Counted from the first letter of the stretch, positions 51,274 through 61,053 are shown. The stretch: 64,000 bases of DNA from Bacteroidetes bacterium GWF2_43_63 (GCA_001769275.1 MEOQ01000050.1:95144-159143); one strand, 5' to 3'. Notes: generated by a model not told the origin, from the letters alone. Program-made: numbers and translations.

Positions 51274-52392
51274 TCAGATATTTTTCACAAAGCACCGGCG
51301 GCGCTTATGCTGAATATGCTCGTAGTTTTTCCAGGTGGTAATAGCCTTGTTGTTGGATTCAAAAATTCCGGTTGTTTCAACGTACGGAACTTTGTATTTG
51401 AGCAATACTTGCTGAAGCTCGAAAATAAGCACAGCTGCAACACCCTGACTCTGTAATGCCGGATCGACGCCTGTTAGCAGCAGATCCATCTCAGTTGGGT
51501 GTTTGAGCGCGTGCAGGATATGGCGAAAACGAAACGGGAATAATTTACCATTGCATTTCTGCATGGCGCGCGACAAACTGGGCAAGCCAACAATAAATGC
51601 ACGGAGTTCGTTGTTTTCATCTAAAACAACTTTGACGAATTCAGGATTAAGAAAACTGAAATACTTCTTAATGTAAAATGCTTTTGTAGGCTCATCAAAT
51701 GCTGAAACATAGGGTAGTTCCTCGAATGCATGATTCAGCAATGTAAATAATTTATGTGCGTAGGGCAGCATTTCTTTTCTGCTGTTAAAGCCAACGACTT
51801 TAAGTTTGAAGCGGGTTTTTATCAAATCCACCATGCGCGTAGCCTTCTCCGGAATGTGATCATCGAGTTTCAGACGGAATTCGAGCCAGTCGTTTTCTTT
51901 TTCATATCCGCATTTCTCAATGTATTGCTGATAATAGGGATGATGATACACCGATGCAATCGAAGGCAAATGATCAAAGCCTTCAATCAGCAATCCCTGT
52001 AAATCGAGGTTGGTAAAACCCAGCGGTCCGTGAATCCGGGTGATGCTTCTGTCGCGCAGCCAGTTTTCGGCGGTGCGCAACAAAGCAGCAACAACCCCTG
52101 CATCATCAATCGCTTCAAGTCTCGAAAAACGTCCCAGTTTTTCACCGACTTTTTCGTTGTATTTGTGATTGATTATAGCTGCAATACGCCCGATGGTTTT
52201 GCCATTTTCCTCTGCTATCCAAAAGCATGAATCGCAGAAATTCATTGCAGGATTGGTGTCCTTGTTGAAAATCTTGTATTCATCTTTGATAAGTGGCGGA
52301 ATCCAGTAAGAATTTCCTTTGTATAATTCAAACGGAAGCATGATAAATGCTTTCTGTTCGTTTCGGCTTTCTACTTTTTTTATGGTCATCAT
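51274..52392 (-). CDS. GNAT-like N-acyltransferase family protein
   Basis: 372 residues, no signal peptide. The N-terminal part (FYWIPPLIKDEYKIFNKDTNPAMNFCDSCFWIAEENGKTIGRIAAIIN) and the C-terminal LTGVDPALQSQGVAAVLIFELQQVLLKYKVPYVETTGIFESN (acetyl-CoA loop Q-x-x-G-x-A) fit a GNAT fold. This long type is common in Bacteroidota but I cannot name its substrate. The gene ends 30 bases before the receptor start and overlaps holA by ATGA. Confidence 0.75.
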   Translation of the reverse strand: MMTIKKVESRNEQKAFIMLPFELYKGNSYWIPPLIKDEYKIFNKDTNPAMNFCDSCFWIAEENGKTIGRIAAIINHKYNEKVGEKLGRFSRLEAIDDAGVVAALLRTAENWLRDRSITRIHGPLGFTNLDLQGLLIEGFDHLPSIASVYHHPYYQQYIEKCGYEKENDWLEFRLKLDDHIPEKATRMVDLIKTRFKLKVVGFNSRKEMLPYAHKLFTLLNHAFEELPYVSAFDEPTKAFYIKKYFSFLNPEFVKVVLDENNELRAFIVGLPSLSRAMQKCNGKLFPFRFRHILHALKHPTEMDLLLTGVDPALQSQGVAAVLIFELQQVLLKYKVPYVETTGIFESNNKAITTWKNYEHIQHKRRRCFVKNI

Positions 52393-53396
52393 AAATGTAC
52401 TATTTTGTAGATCATTTCACGCATTAGCTCACTTTCAGGTGTTAAACAGTCAACGCCTTTCGCTTTCAAATCATATGAACGAAGAAGCTTGAAAACATCA
52501 AGAACTTTTTTCATATTATAGAATGCAGCTGAATTTTTGTATTGATCAAGAAAAAATGGTTTCACACCCATCTCGGCAGCCAGAGCAGCACTGCCTTTTG
52601 AGTTTCCGAGTTGTAAATAGATAAATAATTTTTCAAAATACGAATACAGAATTCCAATCACAGCAAACAGCGATACCTCCTTCGTATTGGCCGCAAAATA
52701 ATTTGCAATTTCAAGTGCTTTTGCTTTCTTATTGCTGGTAATGGCCGACTGCAATTCAAACACATTGTATTTTTTCGAAATCCCGATATTCGTCTCAACT
52801 ACATCCATAGTGAGTGTTCCCCCTTCGGGCAAATTCAACATTACTTTGTCAAGCTCATTGGCAATTTTACTCATATCCTTGCCTAATGATCCTACAATGA
52901 TCTGCGCAGTCTTTGGAGTGCAGACAATTTTTTTCTGCGAAAGATATTTAATAATCCAATCCGGCAACGCAGCTTCTTTTATCTCAGGAGATTCGAAAAC
53001 CAGCACTGCTGCAGGGTTTTTGGCAAACAAGGTCTGAAGCCTTTTGCCAGCCTGTTTCTTGTAGCAGATAACTAAAATTGAACTGGGTTGCGGATTTGCA
53101 ATATAAGCGGCCAGATGCTCAAATTCTTTATCTTTGACATCCTGCGCTTCTTTGAGAATAGCAACCTGATAATTACTCATCATCGGGAAGCACTTGAGCG
53201 TAGATACAAGATCGCTTATATTGGCATCGCGTCCGTAAATTACGGTCTGGTTGAATTCACGCTCTGCCGGCTCAAGAATGGAATTGGCCAAATGATTCGA
53301 CACCACATCAATCAAATAAGGCTCAGCTCCGTGCAGAAAATACACGGGTCTGAAAACTTTTTTATTGACTTCATTTATAATGTCGGTGTGGGTCAT
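52389..53396 (-). CDS. holA: DNA polymerase III subunit delta
   Basis: 335 residues of the clamp-loader delta family, which opens the DnaN clamp. The start MTHTDIINEVNKKVFRPVYFLHGAEPYLIDVVSNHLANSIL, the AAYIANPQPSSILVICYKK segment and the FFLDQYKNSAAFYNMKKVLDVFKLLRSYDLKAKG C-terminal helices are typical of Bacteroidota HolA. Its ends overlap both neighbours by ATGA, so it is inside a three-gene operon. Confidence 0.88.
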   Translation of the reverse strand: MTHTDIINEVNKKVFRPVYFLHGAEPYLIDVVSNHLANSILEPAEREFNQTVIYGRDANISDLVSTLKCFPMMSNYQVAILKEAQDVKDKEFEHLAAYIANPQPSSILVICYKKQAGKRLQTLFAKNPAAVLVFESPEIKEAALPDWIIKYLSQKKIVCTPKTAQIIVGSLGKDMSKIANELDKVMLNLPEGGTLTMDVVETNIGISKKYNVFELQSAITSNKKAKALEIANYFAANTKEVSLFAVIGILYSYFEKLFIYLQLGNSKGSAALAAEMGVKPFFLDQYKNSAAFYNMKKVLDVFKLLRSYDLKAKGVDCLTPESELMREMIYKIVHL

Positions 53397-54184
53397 CTGT
53401 TTGGATTGTCGTTGTCGAATAACAGGTGTTTCACCGATACGCTATTGTTGATGAGGAGCTGCAGGGCGCCAATTCCAATCTGCAGATGATCTTCCACATA
53501 ATTTTCGTTTACAGTTTTGTCACTGACCGCAGTCTTGACTCCTTCCGACATCATTGGTTCATCGCTCACCAGCAACAATGCTCCTGTAGAAATATGATTA
53601 TAAAAACCGGCTGAAAAAAGTGTGGCCGTTTCCATATCAACAGCTATCGCTCTTACTTTTATGAGATATTCCTTGAAAGCCTCATCGTGTTCCCAAACGC
53701 GACGGTTAGTGGTAAATACAGTACCTGTCCAGTAATCGTTGTGATGGTCACGCACCGAAGATGAAATTACCCGCTGCAATGCAAATGCAGGCAATGCTGG
53801 TACTTCAGGCGGAAAATAATCGTTCGATGTTCCTTCACCCCGTATGGCTGCAATTGGGAGAATCAAATCTCCGACTTTAGTGATTTTTTTTATTCCGCCA
53901 CATTTACCAAGAAATAAAACGGCTTTTGGATTGATTGCGCCAAGCAGATCCATGATGGTAGCCGCATTGGCACTGCCCATTCCAAAGTTTATAATAGTAA
54001 TGTTTTCAGCAGTGGCATTCGGCATGCTTCGATCGAGTCCGTCGACCGGAACATTGTGCATCTGCGCAAACAAATCTACGTATTGATTGAAATTTGTCAG
54101 CAGAATATATTCACCGAATTTATCCAATGGCAGTCCGGTGTAACGTGGAAGCCAGTTCTCAACGATTTCGGGTTTGGTTTTCAT
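53393..54184 (-). CDS. amn: AMP nucleosidase
   Basis: 263 residues of the nucleoside phosphorylase-like fold. Family blocks are ITIINFGMGSANAATIMDLLGAINPKAVLFLGKCGG, LPIAAIRGEGTSNDYFPPEVPALPAFALQ and AIAVDMETATLFSAGFYNHISTGALLLVSDEPM (the catalytic Glu/Asp region). It splits AMP to adenine and ribose 5-phosphate. It is the short form without the N-terminal regulatory domain found in E. coli Amn, and it is first in the operon with holA. Confidence 0.88.
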   Translation of the reverse strand: MKTKPEIVENWLPRYTGLPLDKFGEYILLTNFNQYVDLFAQMHNVPVDGLDRSMPNATAENITIINFGMGSANAATIMDLLGAINPKAVLFLGKCGGIKKITKVGDLILPIAAIRGEGTSNDYFPPEVPALPAFALQRVISSSVRDHHNDYWTGTVFTTNRRVWEHDEAFKEYLIKVRAIAVDMETATLFSAGFYNHISTGALLLVSDEPMMSEGVKTAVSDKTVNENYVEDHLQIGIGALQLLINNSVSVKHLLFDNDNPNR

Positions 54185-54223
54185 GCTTTTCTGTTTTTAA
54201 TCAACTCGTTTGCTCATATTCAC

Positions 54224-54231
54224 TAATTTTG
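54224..54231 (+). promoter_or_regulatory. TAnnTTTG box, HsdR_N-like gene
   Basis: TAATTTTG, 49 bases before the ATG at 54281. Confidence 0.4.
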
Positions 54232-54280
54232 CAAACAGGTTTCAACCAACAAAAATAACAATTTTAAGGTACATTTTTGC

Positions 54281-54745
54281 ATGAACTCAAATATTGCCCT
54301 CAATCTTCCGCTTTTTAATTCCCGGATTCAAATTGTTGATGGTAATGATGCTATTTTTGATGAATTTCGTAAAAAGTGGGTGCGCTTGACTCCTGAAGAA
54401 TGGGTCAGGCAGCAGTTTCTGATGTATCTGCACATTCATCTTGGCTACCCGGCAACTGCTATCGCGGTGGAAAAATCGCTCACCTATAATGGCATGACGC
54501 GTAGGCCCGATGCTGTGATCTCAGGCCGCAATGGGCTGATATTGATGGTCATCGAATGCAAGAAACCAGATGTTACCATCGATGAAAAAACTTTTCTGCA
54601 GGCTGCCACTTATACTTCGGTTTTAGGGAATGCTTATATTATGATTACCAATGGCTTATCGCATTTTGTCTGTAGGACAGATGCCGCTTCAAAAAAAATG
54701 CTTTTTCTGCAGGAAATTCCAGACTATGCAACACTCAATGGTTGA
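54281..54745 (+). CDS. HsdR N-terminal-like nuclease domain protein
   Basis: 154 residues matching the stand-alone type I restriction HsdR N-terminal domain: WVRLTPEEWVRQQFLMYLHIHLGYPATAIAVEKSLTYNG followed by the PD-(D/E)XK-like core RRPDAVI...LMVIECKKPDVTI (D, E and K all present). No HsdM or HsdS is nearby. Members next to holA are common in Bacteroidota and are probably housekeeping rather than restriction genes; this is inferred. Confidence 0.82.
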   Translation: MNSNIALNLPLFNSRIQIVDGNDAIFDEFRKKWVRLTPEEWVRQQFLMYLHIHLGYPATAIAVEKSLTYNGMTRRPDAVISGRNGLILMVIECKKPDVTIDEKTFLQAATYTSVLGNAYIMITNGLSHFVCRTDAASKKMLFLQEIPDYATLNG

Positions 54746-54826
54746 TTTTTCGTTGAATGGGAAATTAGTCTGTGGCTGATTTTAATCAGTGTCCGGTAAA
54801 AAATAAAAATATTTTAAGGAAGATTT

Positions 54827-55450
54827 TTAAATCAAACTCTTCCCGCTCTGCACTATCAGTTTGATTGACCAGCGCGAAATGATGACTGCACCTGCCAGAG
54901 CACATGCTCCGTCGATCCAGATGATGTCCCATGTCATGGCAACTATCAAACCTCCAATAGCCAGAATGCTGGTGAGCGCATCTGCCAGAACGTGTAAATA
55001 TGCGGCCTGCAGGTTATGATCTTTCTCTTCTTCGTGATCGTGACGAAGCAATATTGCACTGAGAATATTGATGGCAAGCCCGATACAGGCCACTAAAATG
55101 GCTTCGCGAAACTGAATGTCAACCGGATTATTGATGCGTTGAATAGCACCCCAGGCAATTCCAAAGGCAAACACAAGCAGCAGTAGCCCGCTGGTGTAGC
55201 CCGAAAGCGAAAGAATGCGGTCACCTTTGTCTTTATATTTTTCGATATGCGAAACTCTGCGGACAATGATGTAGGCCACCCAGCTTAATCCAATAGCCAG
55301 CACATGCGAACCCATGTGAATACCATCAGCAAGCAGCGCCATCGAATTCGTGATTACGCCGAAAACGACTTCTACCGCCATTGTTACTGCAGTCAGCAAA
55401 ACAACAATCAGTGTTCTCTTCTCGTGTTTATGGAGATGCTTTTCATCCAT
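54827..55450 (-). CDS. CDF family cation transporter lacking its cytoplasmic domain
   Basis: 207 residues from MDEKHLHKHEKRTLIVVLL. Six membrane segments with the metal-binding HxxxD in TNSMALLADGIHMGSHVLAIGLSW and HVLADALTSILAIGG are those of cation diffusion facilitators of the DmeF type. It ends at VQSGKSLI just after the sixth helix, so the C-terminal dimerisation domain of about 90 residues is missing. The following bases do not continue the domain in another frame. The His-rich loop RHDHEEEKDHN is present. Confidence 0.85.
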   Translation of the reverse strand: MDEKHLHKHEKRTLIVVLLTAVTMAVEVVFGVITNSMALLADGIHMGSHVLAIGLSWVAYIIVRRVSHIEKYKDKGDRILSLSGYTSGLLLLVFAFGIAWGAIQRINNPVDIQFREAILVACIGLAINILSAILLRHDHEEEKDHNLQAAYLHVLADALTSILAIGGLIVAMTWDIIWIDGACALAGAVIISRWSIKLIVQSGKSLI

Positions 55451-55454
55451 AATG

Positions 55455-55462
55455 CAAAAATA
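55455..55462 (-). promoter_or_regulatory. TAnnTTTG box, CDF transporter
   Basis: TATTTTTG on the minus strand, ending 4 bases before the ATG. Confidence 0.45.
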
Positions 55463-55470
55463 CAAAATTG

Positions 55471-55620
55471 CTCAATGCGCAACGCACAACGCGCAATGCG
55501 TCGGAAGTTGAAAGTTCATCAGGTTCACAAAGTTGAAAGGTGACGTATATTGCACACCGTTAACCGCACACCATTAACCATTAACCGATAACTATCAACC
55601 GTTAACTATTAACCGTTAAC
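55471..55620. repeat. Two degenerate short tandem repeat tracts
   Basis: 55471-55500 holds variants of GCGCAAYGCRCAA. 55552-55620 holds about ten variants of TTAACC and CGTTAACTA in tandem, ending at the GH92 stop. They cover most of the 169-bp spacer. Confidence 0.55.
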
Positions 55621-58535
55621 TACTCAATAATGATTTCATCCACAAAAATCCACGCTTTTCCACCTTTGCCTAAATGCCAGTCGGGGCACACTCCGTAATT
55701 CTTTGCAAACACCTTGATGTAACGCGCTTCTACTGGTTCGAAATCAAGCGGAAAATCCATCACGAAAGCTCCTAAATCTGTGTCTGGGACAGTGTGTCCG
55801 AGCGCGCCGAGTTTTGTGTAATTTACACCATCGAGCGAATAATAGTATTCAACACTGGTTGGCATCCAGATCCACGAGCGCGCTTCCTGTAAGCAGCCCA
55901 GTGTAACGCGGTGTACCATTTGTTTTTTGCCAAGATCAACCACTGCGGTGAAATCTGTTCCTTCATAGCCCTGCCAGCCGCCGGTTCGAAAATCTTCGCC
56001 ACCGCGCTGCCCGTCAACAAGTCCGGATGGTCCGCCGGCAGTGTATTGCGAATTGTATGGCTGAAATAATTCAACATTAAGATGAATATTCTTTTTTATA
56101 ACCTGCGTAAGTTCAGACAACGTTTGACCCACATTTCTGTACTCAACCATTGTTGTCTTCTTCATCTTCAATGGCTTTCTATATGGAGTCCATTGTTCAC
56201 CCGGATGAATGCGATATTCCATATTACAACCGGTTGCTGAATGCAAGGTCATCATATTTTTTTTGGGGAACAATTTTCCATGAAGCAGAGTTGCAAATGG
56301 CATAGGATTTACCACAAGTCCGGTTATTGCAGAAAATGGTCTGTCGTCCGTGCTGGTGCCGCGATTGCCGGGTTTTGGACCCATTACAAATTTCAGTTCT
56401 CCGCCGAAAATAATATCGTCGTAAGAAATATAATTTTTATTGTATTGAACCCCGTTGAGAATAACCTGCTGAATGTATTTGTTTTCTTCGCTCAGACCAA
56501 TGGTTTTGATTGAAAAGGAATTTCCGTTTTCGAGATGTATTGTTGCTTCGCGATGTTGCGGGGAGCCGAATACGAAATTTCCGTCGGCAGGATTTACAGG
56601 ATAGAATCCGAGAGAGCTCAATACATACCATGCCGACATCTGCCCGCAGTCTTCGTTTCCGGAGAGTCCATCCGGAGTGTTTGAATACAAATTATTTAAT
56701 ATCGAATCACAATAATATTGTGTTTTCCAGGGCTGCGACGTCCATGCATACAGGTAGGCCATGTGGTGGCTGGGCTCATTTCCATGCGCATATTGTCCTA
56801 TCAACCCTGTAATGTCGCTCTGGTCGCGGCCTGTAGTTGTGGGGTCGGCTTCGAACATTGAATCCAGTTTGTCGGCAAATATTTTTTCTCCGCCAAGCAA
56901 ATCAATGTAACCGCTGACGTCCTGCGGGATGTAGAAGTTGTATTGCCAGCCATTGGCTTCGGTGTAATTGAATGTTACTTCGCGCGGATCGAATGGCGAA
57001 AGAAATGTACCGTTCGCTTTGGGAGCATGGAAGCCGTTTTCCGGATTAAATATGTTCTTGTACGACTGGGCTCGTTTTATAAATTCTATGTAAACCGGTT
57101 CGTTGCCAAGTTTCTGAGCTACCTGCGCAATACACCAGTCATCATACGCAAATTCAAGGGTTTTCGAAACGCTCTCCGATTCGCGATTTGAAGGTATGTA
57201 GCCACATTCTTTGTACACTCCGATTCCGCCCCTTGGCGTATTTGCTGTTTCCACCATCGCATTCAGCAACAGTTTCTGAGTGTCGGGATTTACGATGATG
57301 TCATTCATGATTGCAAATGAAATAACTGGAATGCTGTGATTTCCGATCATGCAGAAAGTCTCGTTAGCTGCAAATTCCCAGACAGGCAGCAACCCGGACT
57401 GATTGAATTGTTCAAGAAATGTAAGAACGTAATCGCGGGTGCGCTTCCTGTCGATTATGCTCATCAGCGGATGATATCCGCGATAAGTGTCCCAGAGCGA
57501 GAAAACAGAATAGTAGTCAAATCCTTCAGCTGTGTGTTTTTCAAAATCACGCCCGAGATAGGTGTTGTCAACATTGGTAAAAATAGTCGGCACAATCATG
57601 CAATGATACAACGCTGAGTAAAAAATTATTTTGTCGTTTTGATTTGGAGTTGAATATTCAATACGCCCCAGTTCCTTGTTCCACGCTTCGGTTGCCTGAT
57701 TCAAAACCTTCTTGAAATTCCAATTTGGAATTTCAAGATTCAGATTATTTCGGGCATCTTCGACGCCTGTTGCTGACATTCCAACTTTCAGCAGGATAGA
57801 AGAAGATGTATCGGAAAGAAAAAGGACTGCTTTCAGGTTTGTTCCAATGGCAGTATTGATGCCGGTTTGCAATGTGTCGTTGAGATACAGAAACCTATGT
57901 CTTATCGGCTGAGACAGTTTAATAACAAAATAAAATTTCTGATTGTTCGCCCATGCCTTGCTGTAGCGCACACCGCTGATGGTGCTGTCGTTTTCAAATG
58001 TGATTTTCGAAAAGGTTACTTCATCGCGGTATTGCAGGTCAATCAGAATTTTATTTTTATTTTTCTCCGTAAAGTTGTACTGATGCATCCCGCAGCGGGC
58101 GGTGGCAGTCAGGGCAACATTGATTTGATTTTCTTCGAGCAGCACTTCGTAGTATCCCGGAGATGCATCTTCGTACCGGTGCGAAAACCGGCCGGCAGTA
58201 TTCAGTTTGGATAGGTTCGGATATGCTTCAACGGCTTTGTCGGAGTAGGGCATAATGAGCAGATCGCTGTAGTCCGATACGCCTGTACCACTTAAATGTG
58301 TGTGTGAGAAACCAAAAATCACGGAGTCGCTGAAATGATAGCCCGAACAGCCGTCCCAGCCTTCTTTGCGGGTATCGGGACTCAGCTGCATCATGCCAAA
58401 TGGATATTGCGCACCCGGATACGTGTGGCCGTGGCCGCCGGTTCCAATGAATGGATTGACATATTTTACATAATCGTTTTGGGCAAAAGTGCTGACAGTA
58501 AGCAGAAAAAGCAGCGTTGTGAATATTGGTCTCAT
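55620..58535 (-). CDS. GH92 family alpha-mannosidase
   Basis: 971 residues with signal peptide (MRPIFTTLLFLLTVSTFAQ). GH92 enzymes are calcium-dependent exo-alpha-mannosidases acting on N-glycans and mannans. Diagnostic blocks are VNPFIGTGGHGHTYPGAQYPFGMMQLSPDTR, GCSGYHFSD..FGFSHTHLSGTG, LWDTYRGYHPL and LSGNEDCGQMSAWYVLSSLGFYPVNP. The C-terminal 150 residues look like a discoidin/F5-8 carbohydrate-binding domain. It lies next to a ROK kinase and a sugar permease. Confidence 0.94.
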   Translation of the reverse strand: MRPIFTTLLFLLTVSTFAQNDYVKYVNPFIGTGGHGHTYPGAQYPFGMMQLSPDTRKEGWDGCSGYHFSDSVIFGFSHTHLSGTGVSDYSDLLIMPYSDKAVEAYPNLSKLNTAGRFSHRYEDASPGYYEVLLEENQINVALTATARCGMHQYNFTEKNKNKILIDLQYRDEVTFSKITFENDSTISGVRYSKAWANNQKFYFVIKLSQPIRHRFLYLNDTLQTGINTAIGTNLKAVLFLSDTSSSILLKVGMSATGVEDARNNLNLEIPNWNFKKVLNQATEAWNKELGRIEYSTPNQNDKIIFYSALYHCMIVPTIFTNVDNTYLGRDFEKHTAEGFDYYSVFSLWDTYRGYHPLMSIIDRKRTRDYVLTFLEQFNQSGLLPVWEFAANETFCMIGNHSIPVISFAIMNDIIVNPDTQKLLLNAMVETANTPRGGIGVYKECGYIPSNRESESVSKTLEFAYDDWCIAQVAQKLGNEPVYIEFIKRAQSYKNIFNPENGFHAPKANGTFLSPFDPREVTFNYTEANGWQYNFYIPQDVSGYIDLLGGEKIFADKLDSMFEADPTTTGRDQSDITGLIGQYAHGNEPSHHMAYLYAWTSQPWKTQYYCDSILNNLYSNTPDGLSGNEDCGQMSAWYVLSSLGFYPVNPADGNFVFGSPQHREATIHLENGNSFSIKTIGLSEENKYIQQVILNGVQYNKNYISYDDIIFGGELKFVMGPKPGNRGTSTDDRPFSAITGLVVNPMPFATLLHGKLFPKKNMMTLHSATGCNMEYRIHPGEQWTPYRKPLKMKKTTMVEYRNVGQTLSELTQVIKKNIHLNVELFQPYNSQYTAGGPSGLVDGQRGGEDFRTGGWQGYEGTDFTAVVDLGKKQMVHRVTLGCLQEARSWIWMPTSVEYYYSLDGVNYTKLGALGHTVPDTDLGAFVMDFPLDFEPVEARYIKVFAKNYGVCPDWHLGKGGKAWIFVDEIIIE

Positions 58536-58548
58536 CTTAGTATTTTTA

Positions 58549-58584
58549 GGTCAAGGTTGAGGTCAAGGTTAAAGTCAAGTTTGA
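58549..58584. repeat. Degenerate GGTCAA/GGTTGA repeat
   Basis: GGTCAAGGTTGAGGTCAAGG and following variants, the complementary theme to the CAACCT tract at 24371. It occupies the spacer upstream of the GH92 start. Confidence 0.6.
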
Positions 58585-58678
58585 GCGAACAAAGAAATTA
58601 GAATAATGCAGGATACTTCAATCCAAGCTTCACTTCTTACTTCGTAATTCCTTGTTCAGTGTTCATGATTCATTGGGT

Positions 58679-59626
58679 TTATTGAACAAGCGAAGCAGCG
58701 CCAAGAATAGCAGCATCATTGCCGGGCAGGGCTGACCATTTTAGTGCAACTTTATTTTTGTAAATCTGCAACAGAAATTCATTGAAATATTTTTTCAACG
58801 GCAGCATGAGCAAATCTCCAGCTTTGGCTACGCCTCCGAAAATATAAATCGACGACGGACTGGTATGGGCTACTGCATCGGCCAGTTTCAACCCAAGGTG
58901 CCATGCGGTTTTATCAAAAACTTCAACGGCAATATGGTCGCCCTGTAATGCTGCTTCAGCAATTGTTTTAGATGATAGTTGATCTTTCGGAATTTTGCTA
59001 AGAACAGAGTTTTGGCCGTTCTCTGCGATTAATTTGAGAGCTGTTTTTACAATTCCAGATGCCGAGGTGTAAGTTTCAAGACAGCCTTTGCGACCGCATC
59101 CACACTGCCGTCCGTAAGGATCAACTATGGTGTGTCCGATTTCACCCGCAAAACCATCGTGACCGTAAATAAGATTACCATTTGCTACAATGCCGCTACC
59201 AACGCCGGTTCCCAGGGTGATCATTATAAAATCGTTTTCACCTTTGGCTGCGCCGTAAATTCGTTCGCCCCATGCGGCCGCGTTGGCATCGTTGGTTAGC
59301 AATACTTCAGCATCGGGAAAATGTTTTTTTATAAGATCGGCAAAATGAATGACCCCTTTCCATGGAAGATTCGGAGCGAATTCGATGGTGCCATTGTAGA
59401 AATTCCCGTTTGGAGCGCCAATGCCGATCCCTTTAAGTACGCATCCTGTCTCACTTACCATGCTTAGTACCATGGCAGAAACTGCGTCAATAAATTCTTC
59501 AGCAGTATCAAGACCGACGGTGGGCATGTTTTTTCTCAGCACTATTTCTCCGCTGGGAGTAACCAGTCCTGCAGTGGTATTGGTGCCTCCTATATCAATT
59601 CCGCAAACCAATTTATTTTCAATCAT
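58679..59626 (-). CDS. ROK family sugar kinase
   Basis: 315 residues. The ATP motif GIDIGGTNTTAGLV, the MITLGTGVGSGIVANG loop, GEIGHTIVDPYGRQCGCGRKGCLETYTSASGI (the zinc CxCGxxGCxE motif of ROK) and IFGGVAKAGDLL are complete. It is probably a glucokinase or mannokinase phosphorylating sugars released by the GH92 enzyme. Its ATG overlaps the permease stop (ATGA). Confidence 0.93.
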   Translation of the reverse strand: MIENKLVCGIDIGGTNTTAGLVTPSGEIVLRKNMPTVGLDTAEEFIDAVSAMVLSMVSETGCVLKGIGIGAPNGNFYNGTIEFAPNLPWKGVIHFADLIKKHFPDAEVLLTNDANAAAWGERIYGAAKGENDFIMITLGTGVGSGIVANGNLIYGHDGFAGEIGHTIVDPYGRQCGCGRKGCLETYTSASGIVKTALKLIAENGQNSVLSKIPKDQLSSKTIAEAALQGDHIAVEVFDKTAWHLGLKLADAVAHTSPSSIYIFGGVAKAGDLLMLPLKKYFNEFLLQIYKNKVALKWSALPGNDAAILGAASLVQ

Positions 59627-61053
59627 AATGAACGGGGTTTATATCCTTTGAAACCATAATAAGCCAGATAAGCATAAGGAATAATGAGAATCAGATACGA
59701 CATTTGAAGTCCGGTCTGATCGGCCACAATTCCCAAAAATGGCGGTATGAGAGCGCCTCCGAGAATTGCCATCACAAGCAGCGATGAGCCCTGACTTGTG
59801 TATTTTCCAAGTTTGTCAATAGCCAGCGTAAAAATATTTGACCACATGATTGAATTGAACAGGCCTATACCGATAATAGCCCACAGAGCCAATTCGCCAG
59901 TGCTAAATACTGTGATCAGCAATAACGTTATTATAAAAAGACAGAAAATTCCAAGTGTTCGTGCGGGTTTCGAGCAGCCAAGCATGAAGGCTCCAAAATT
60001 CACAGCCATGAGTGCGAAGAACCAGAGTACTCTTTGAATGTCGAGTCCGCTTTCGAGATAGCCAGCGGTGTATATGACAAGGAATCCAAGAATAGCTGCC
60101 AGAGCCATCCAAAAATACTTTTTAATACTATTTGGCATTCCGTTTAGCGAGATGGCTCCGATGAAACGGCCTATCATGGCGCCACCCCAATAAAAAGCAA
60201 GAAATAGTTTTGCTTCCATTTCGGCATAACCCGCCAGGTCGTTCAGATAGTTGATTATGGTGCTGCCAATGGCCACTTCGCTGCCTACATAAAAGAAAAT
60301 AGCAATAATTCCAAGAACGAGATGCCTGTATTTCAGCGCGCTGCCGCCATCACTTTTCACTTCTTCGGCTTCGATGCGGGGCAGGTGAGAGAATGCAAAT
60401 ACCAATGCCATCAGAATAAAAACTCCGGCAAATATCAAATAAGGAAGCTGTACACTGGATGCAGAAACTGTGGTTCCACCTTCGGTGAGCACTTGCGCTC
60501 CGCTGTTTGTCAAAAGGGGAGTGCCCCATTGCGCAAACAAATGAAAAACGAGATAGCCGCCAACGATAGGTGCAATGGTCGTTCCGAAGGAATTAAAACC
60601 CTGCGAAAGATTCAGCCGGCTCGAAGCTGTTTCAGGACTTCCCAGAATGGCAACATAAGGATTGGCAGCAATCTGCAGAATTGTAAATCCGAGACCGAGC
60701 ACAAATAAGGCAGCCAGGAAAAATCCGTACAGATGCATGTTGGCGGCCGGATAGAACAATAAACAACCGATCGCCGACAGTAGTAATCCCGCAACAATTC
60801 CTTTGCGATAGCCGATTTTATTTATTGGATCGCCAAATGCAGAAGAAATGATGAAATACAACAGTGATCCGATGAAATAGGCTCCAAAGAATGCCATTTG
60901 TACAAGCATGGCCTGCGCATAATTTAGTTCAAAAACCTTTTTTAAATACGGAATCAAAATATCATTCATGCAGGTGATAAAACCCCAAAGAAAAAACAGG
61001 GTGGTCACCAGCGCGAAAATCACTTTTTGTTTTGAAGATGTTGTATTGTTCAT
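59623..61053 (-). CDS. FucP-like sugar MFS transporter
   Basis: 476 residues with twelve membrane segments. The start FALVTTLFFLWGFITCMNDILIPYLKKVFELNYAQAMLVQMAFFGAYFIGSLLYF is typical of the fucose/glucose/galactose proton symporter family. It also has the GLGFTILQIAANPYVAILG and NLSQGFNSFGTTIAPIVGGYL blocks. First gene of the permease-kinase operon; together with GH92 it would form a mannose-type uptake route. Confidence 0.92.
   Translation of the reverse strand: MNNTTSSKQKVIFALVTTLFFLWGFITCMNDILIPYLKKVFELNYAQAMLVQMAFFGAYFIGSLLYFIISSAFGDPINKIGYRKGIVAGLLLSAIGCLLFYPAANMHLYGFFLAALFVLGLGFTILQIAANPYVAILGSPETASSRLNLSQGFNSFGTTIAPIVGGYLVFHLFAQWGTPLLTNSGAQVLTEGGTTVSASSVQLPYLIFAGVFILMALVFAFSHLPRIEAEEVKSDGGSALKYRHLVLGIIAIFFYVGSEVAIGSTIINYLNDLAGYAEMEAKLFLAFYWGGAMIGRFIGAISLNGMPNSIKKYFWMALAAILGFLVIYTAGYLESGLDIQRVLWFFALMAVNFGAFMLGCSKPARTLGIFCLFIITLLLITVFSTGELALWAIIGIGLFNSIMWSNIFTLAIDKLGKYTSQGSSLLVMAILGGALIPPFLGIVADQTGLQMSYLILIIPYAYLAYYGFKGYKPRSL

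Noticed and set aside
54281..54745. Type I restriction system
   Set aside because: Only the HsdR N-terminal-like domain is present, without motor, methylase or specificity genes.
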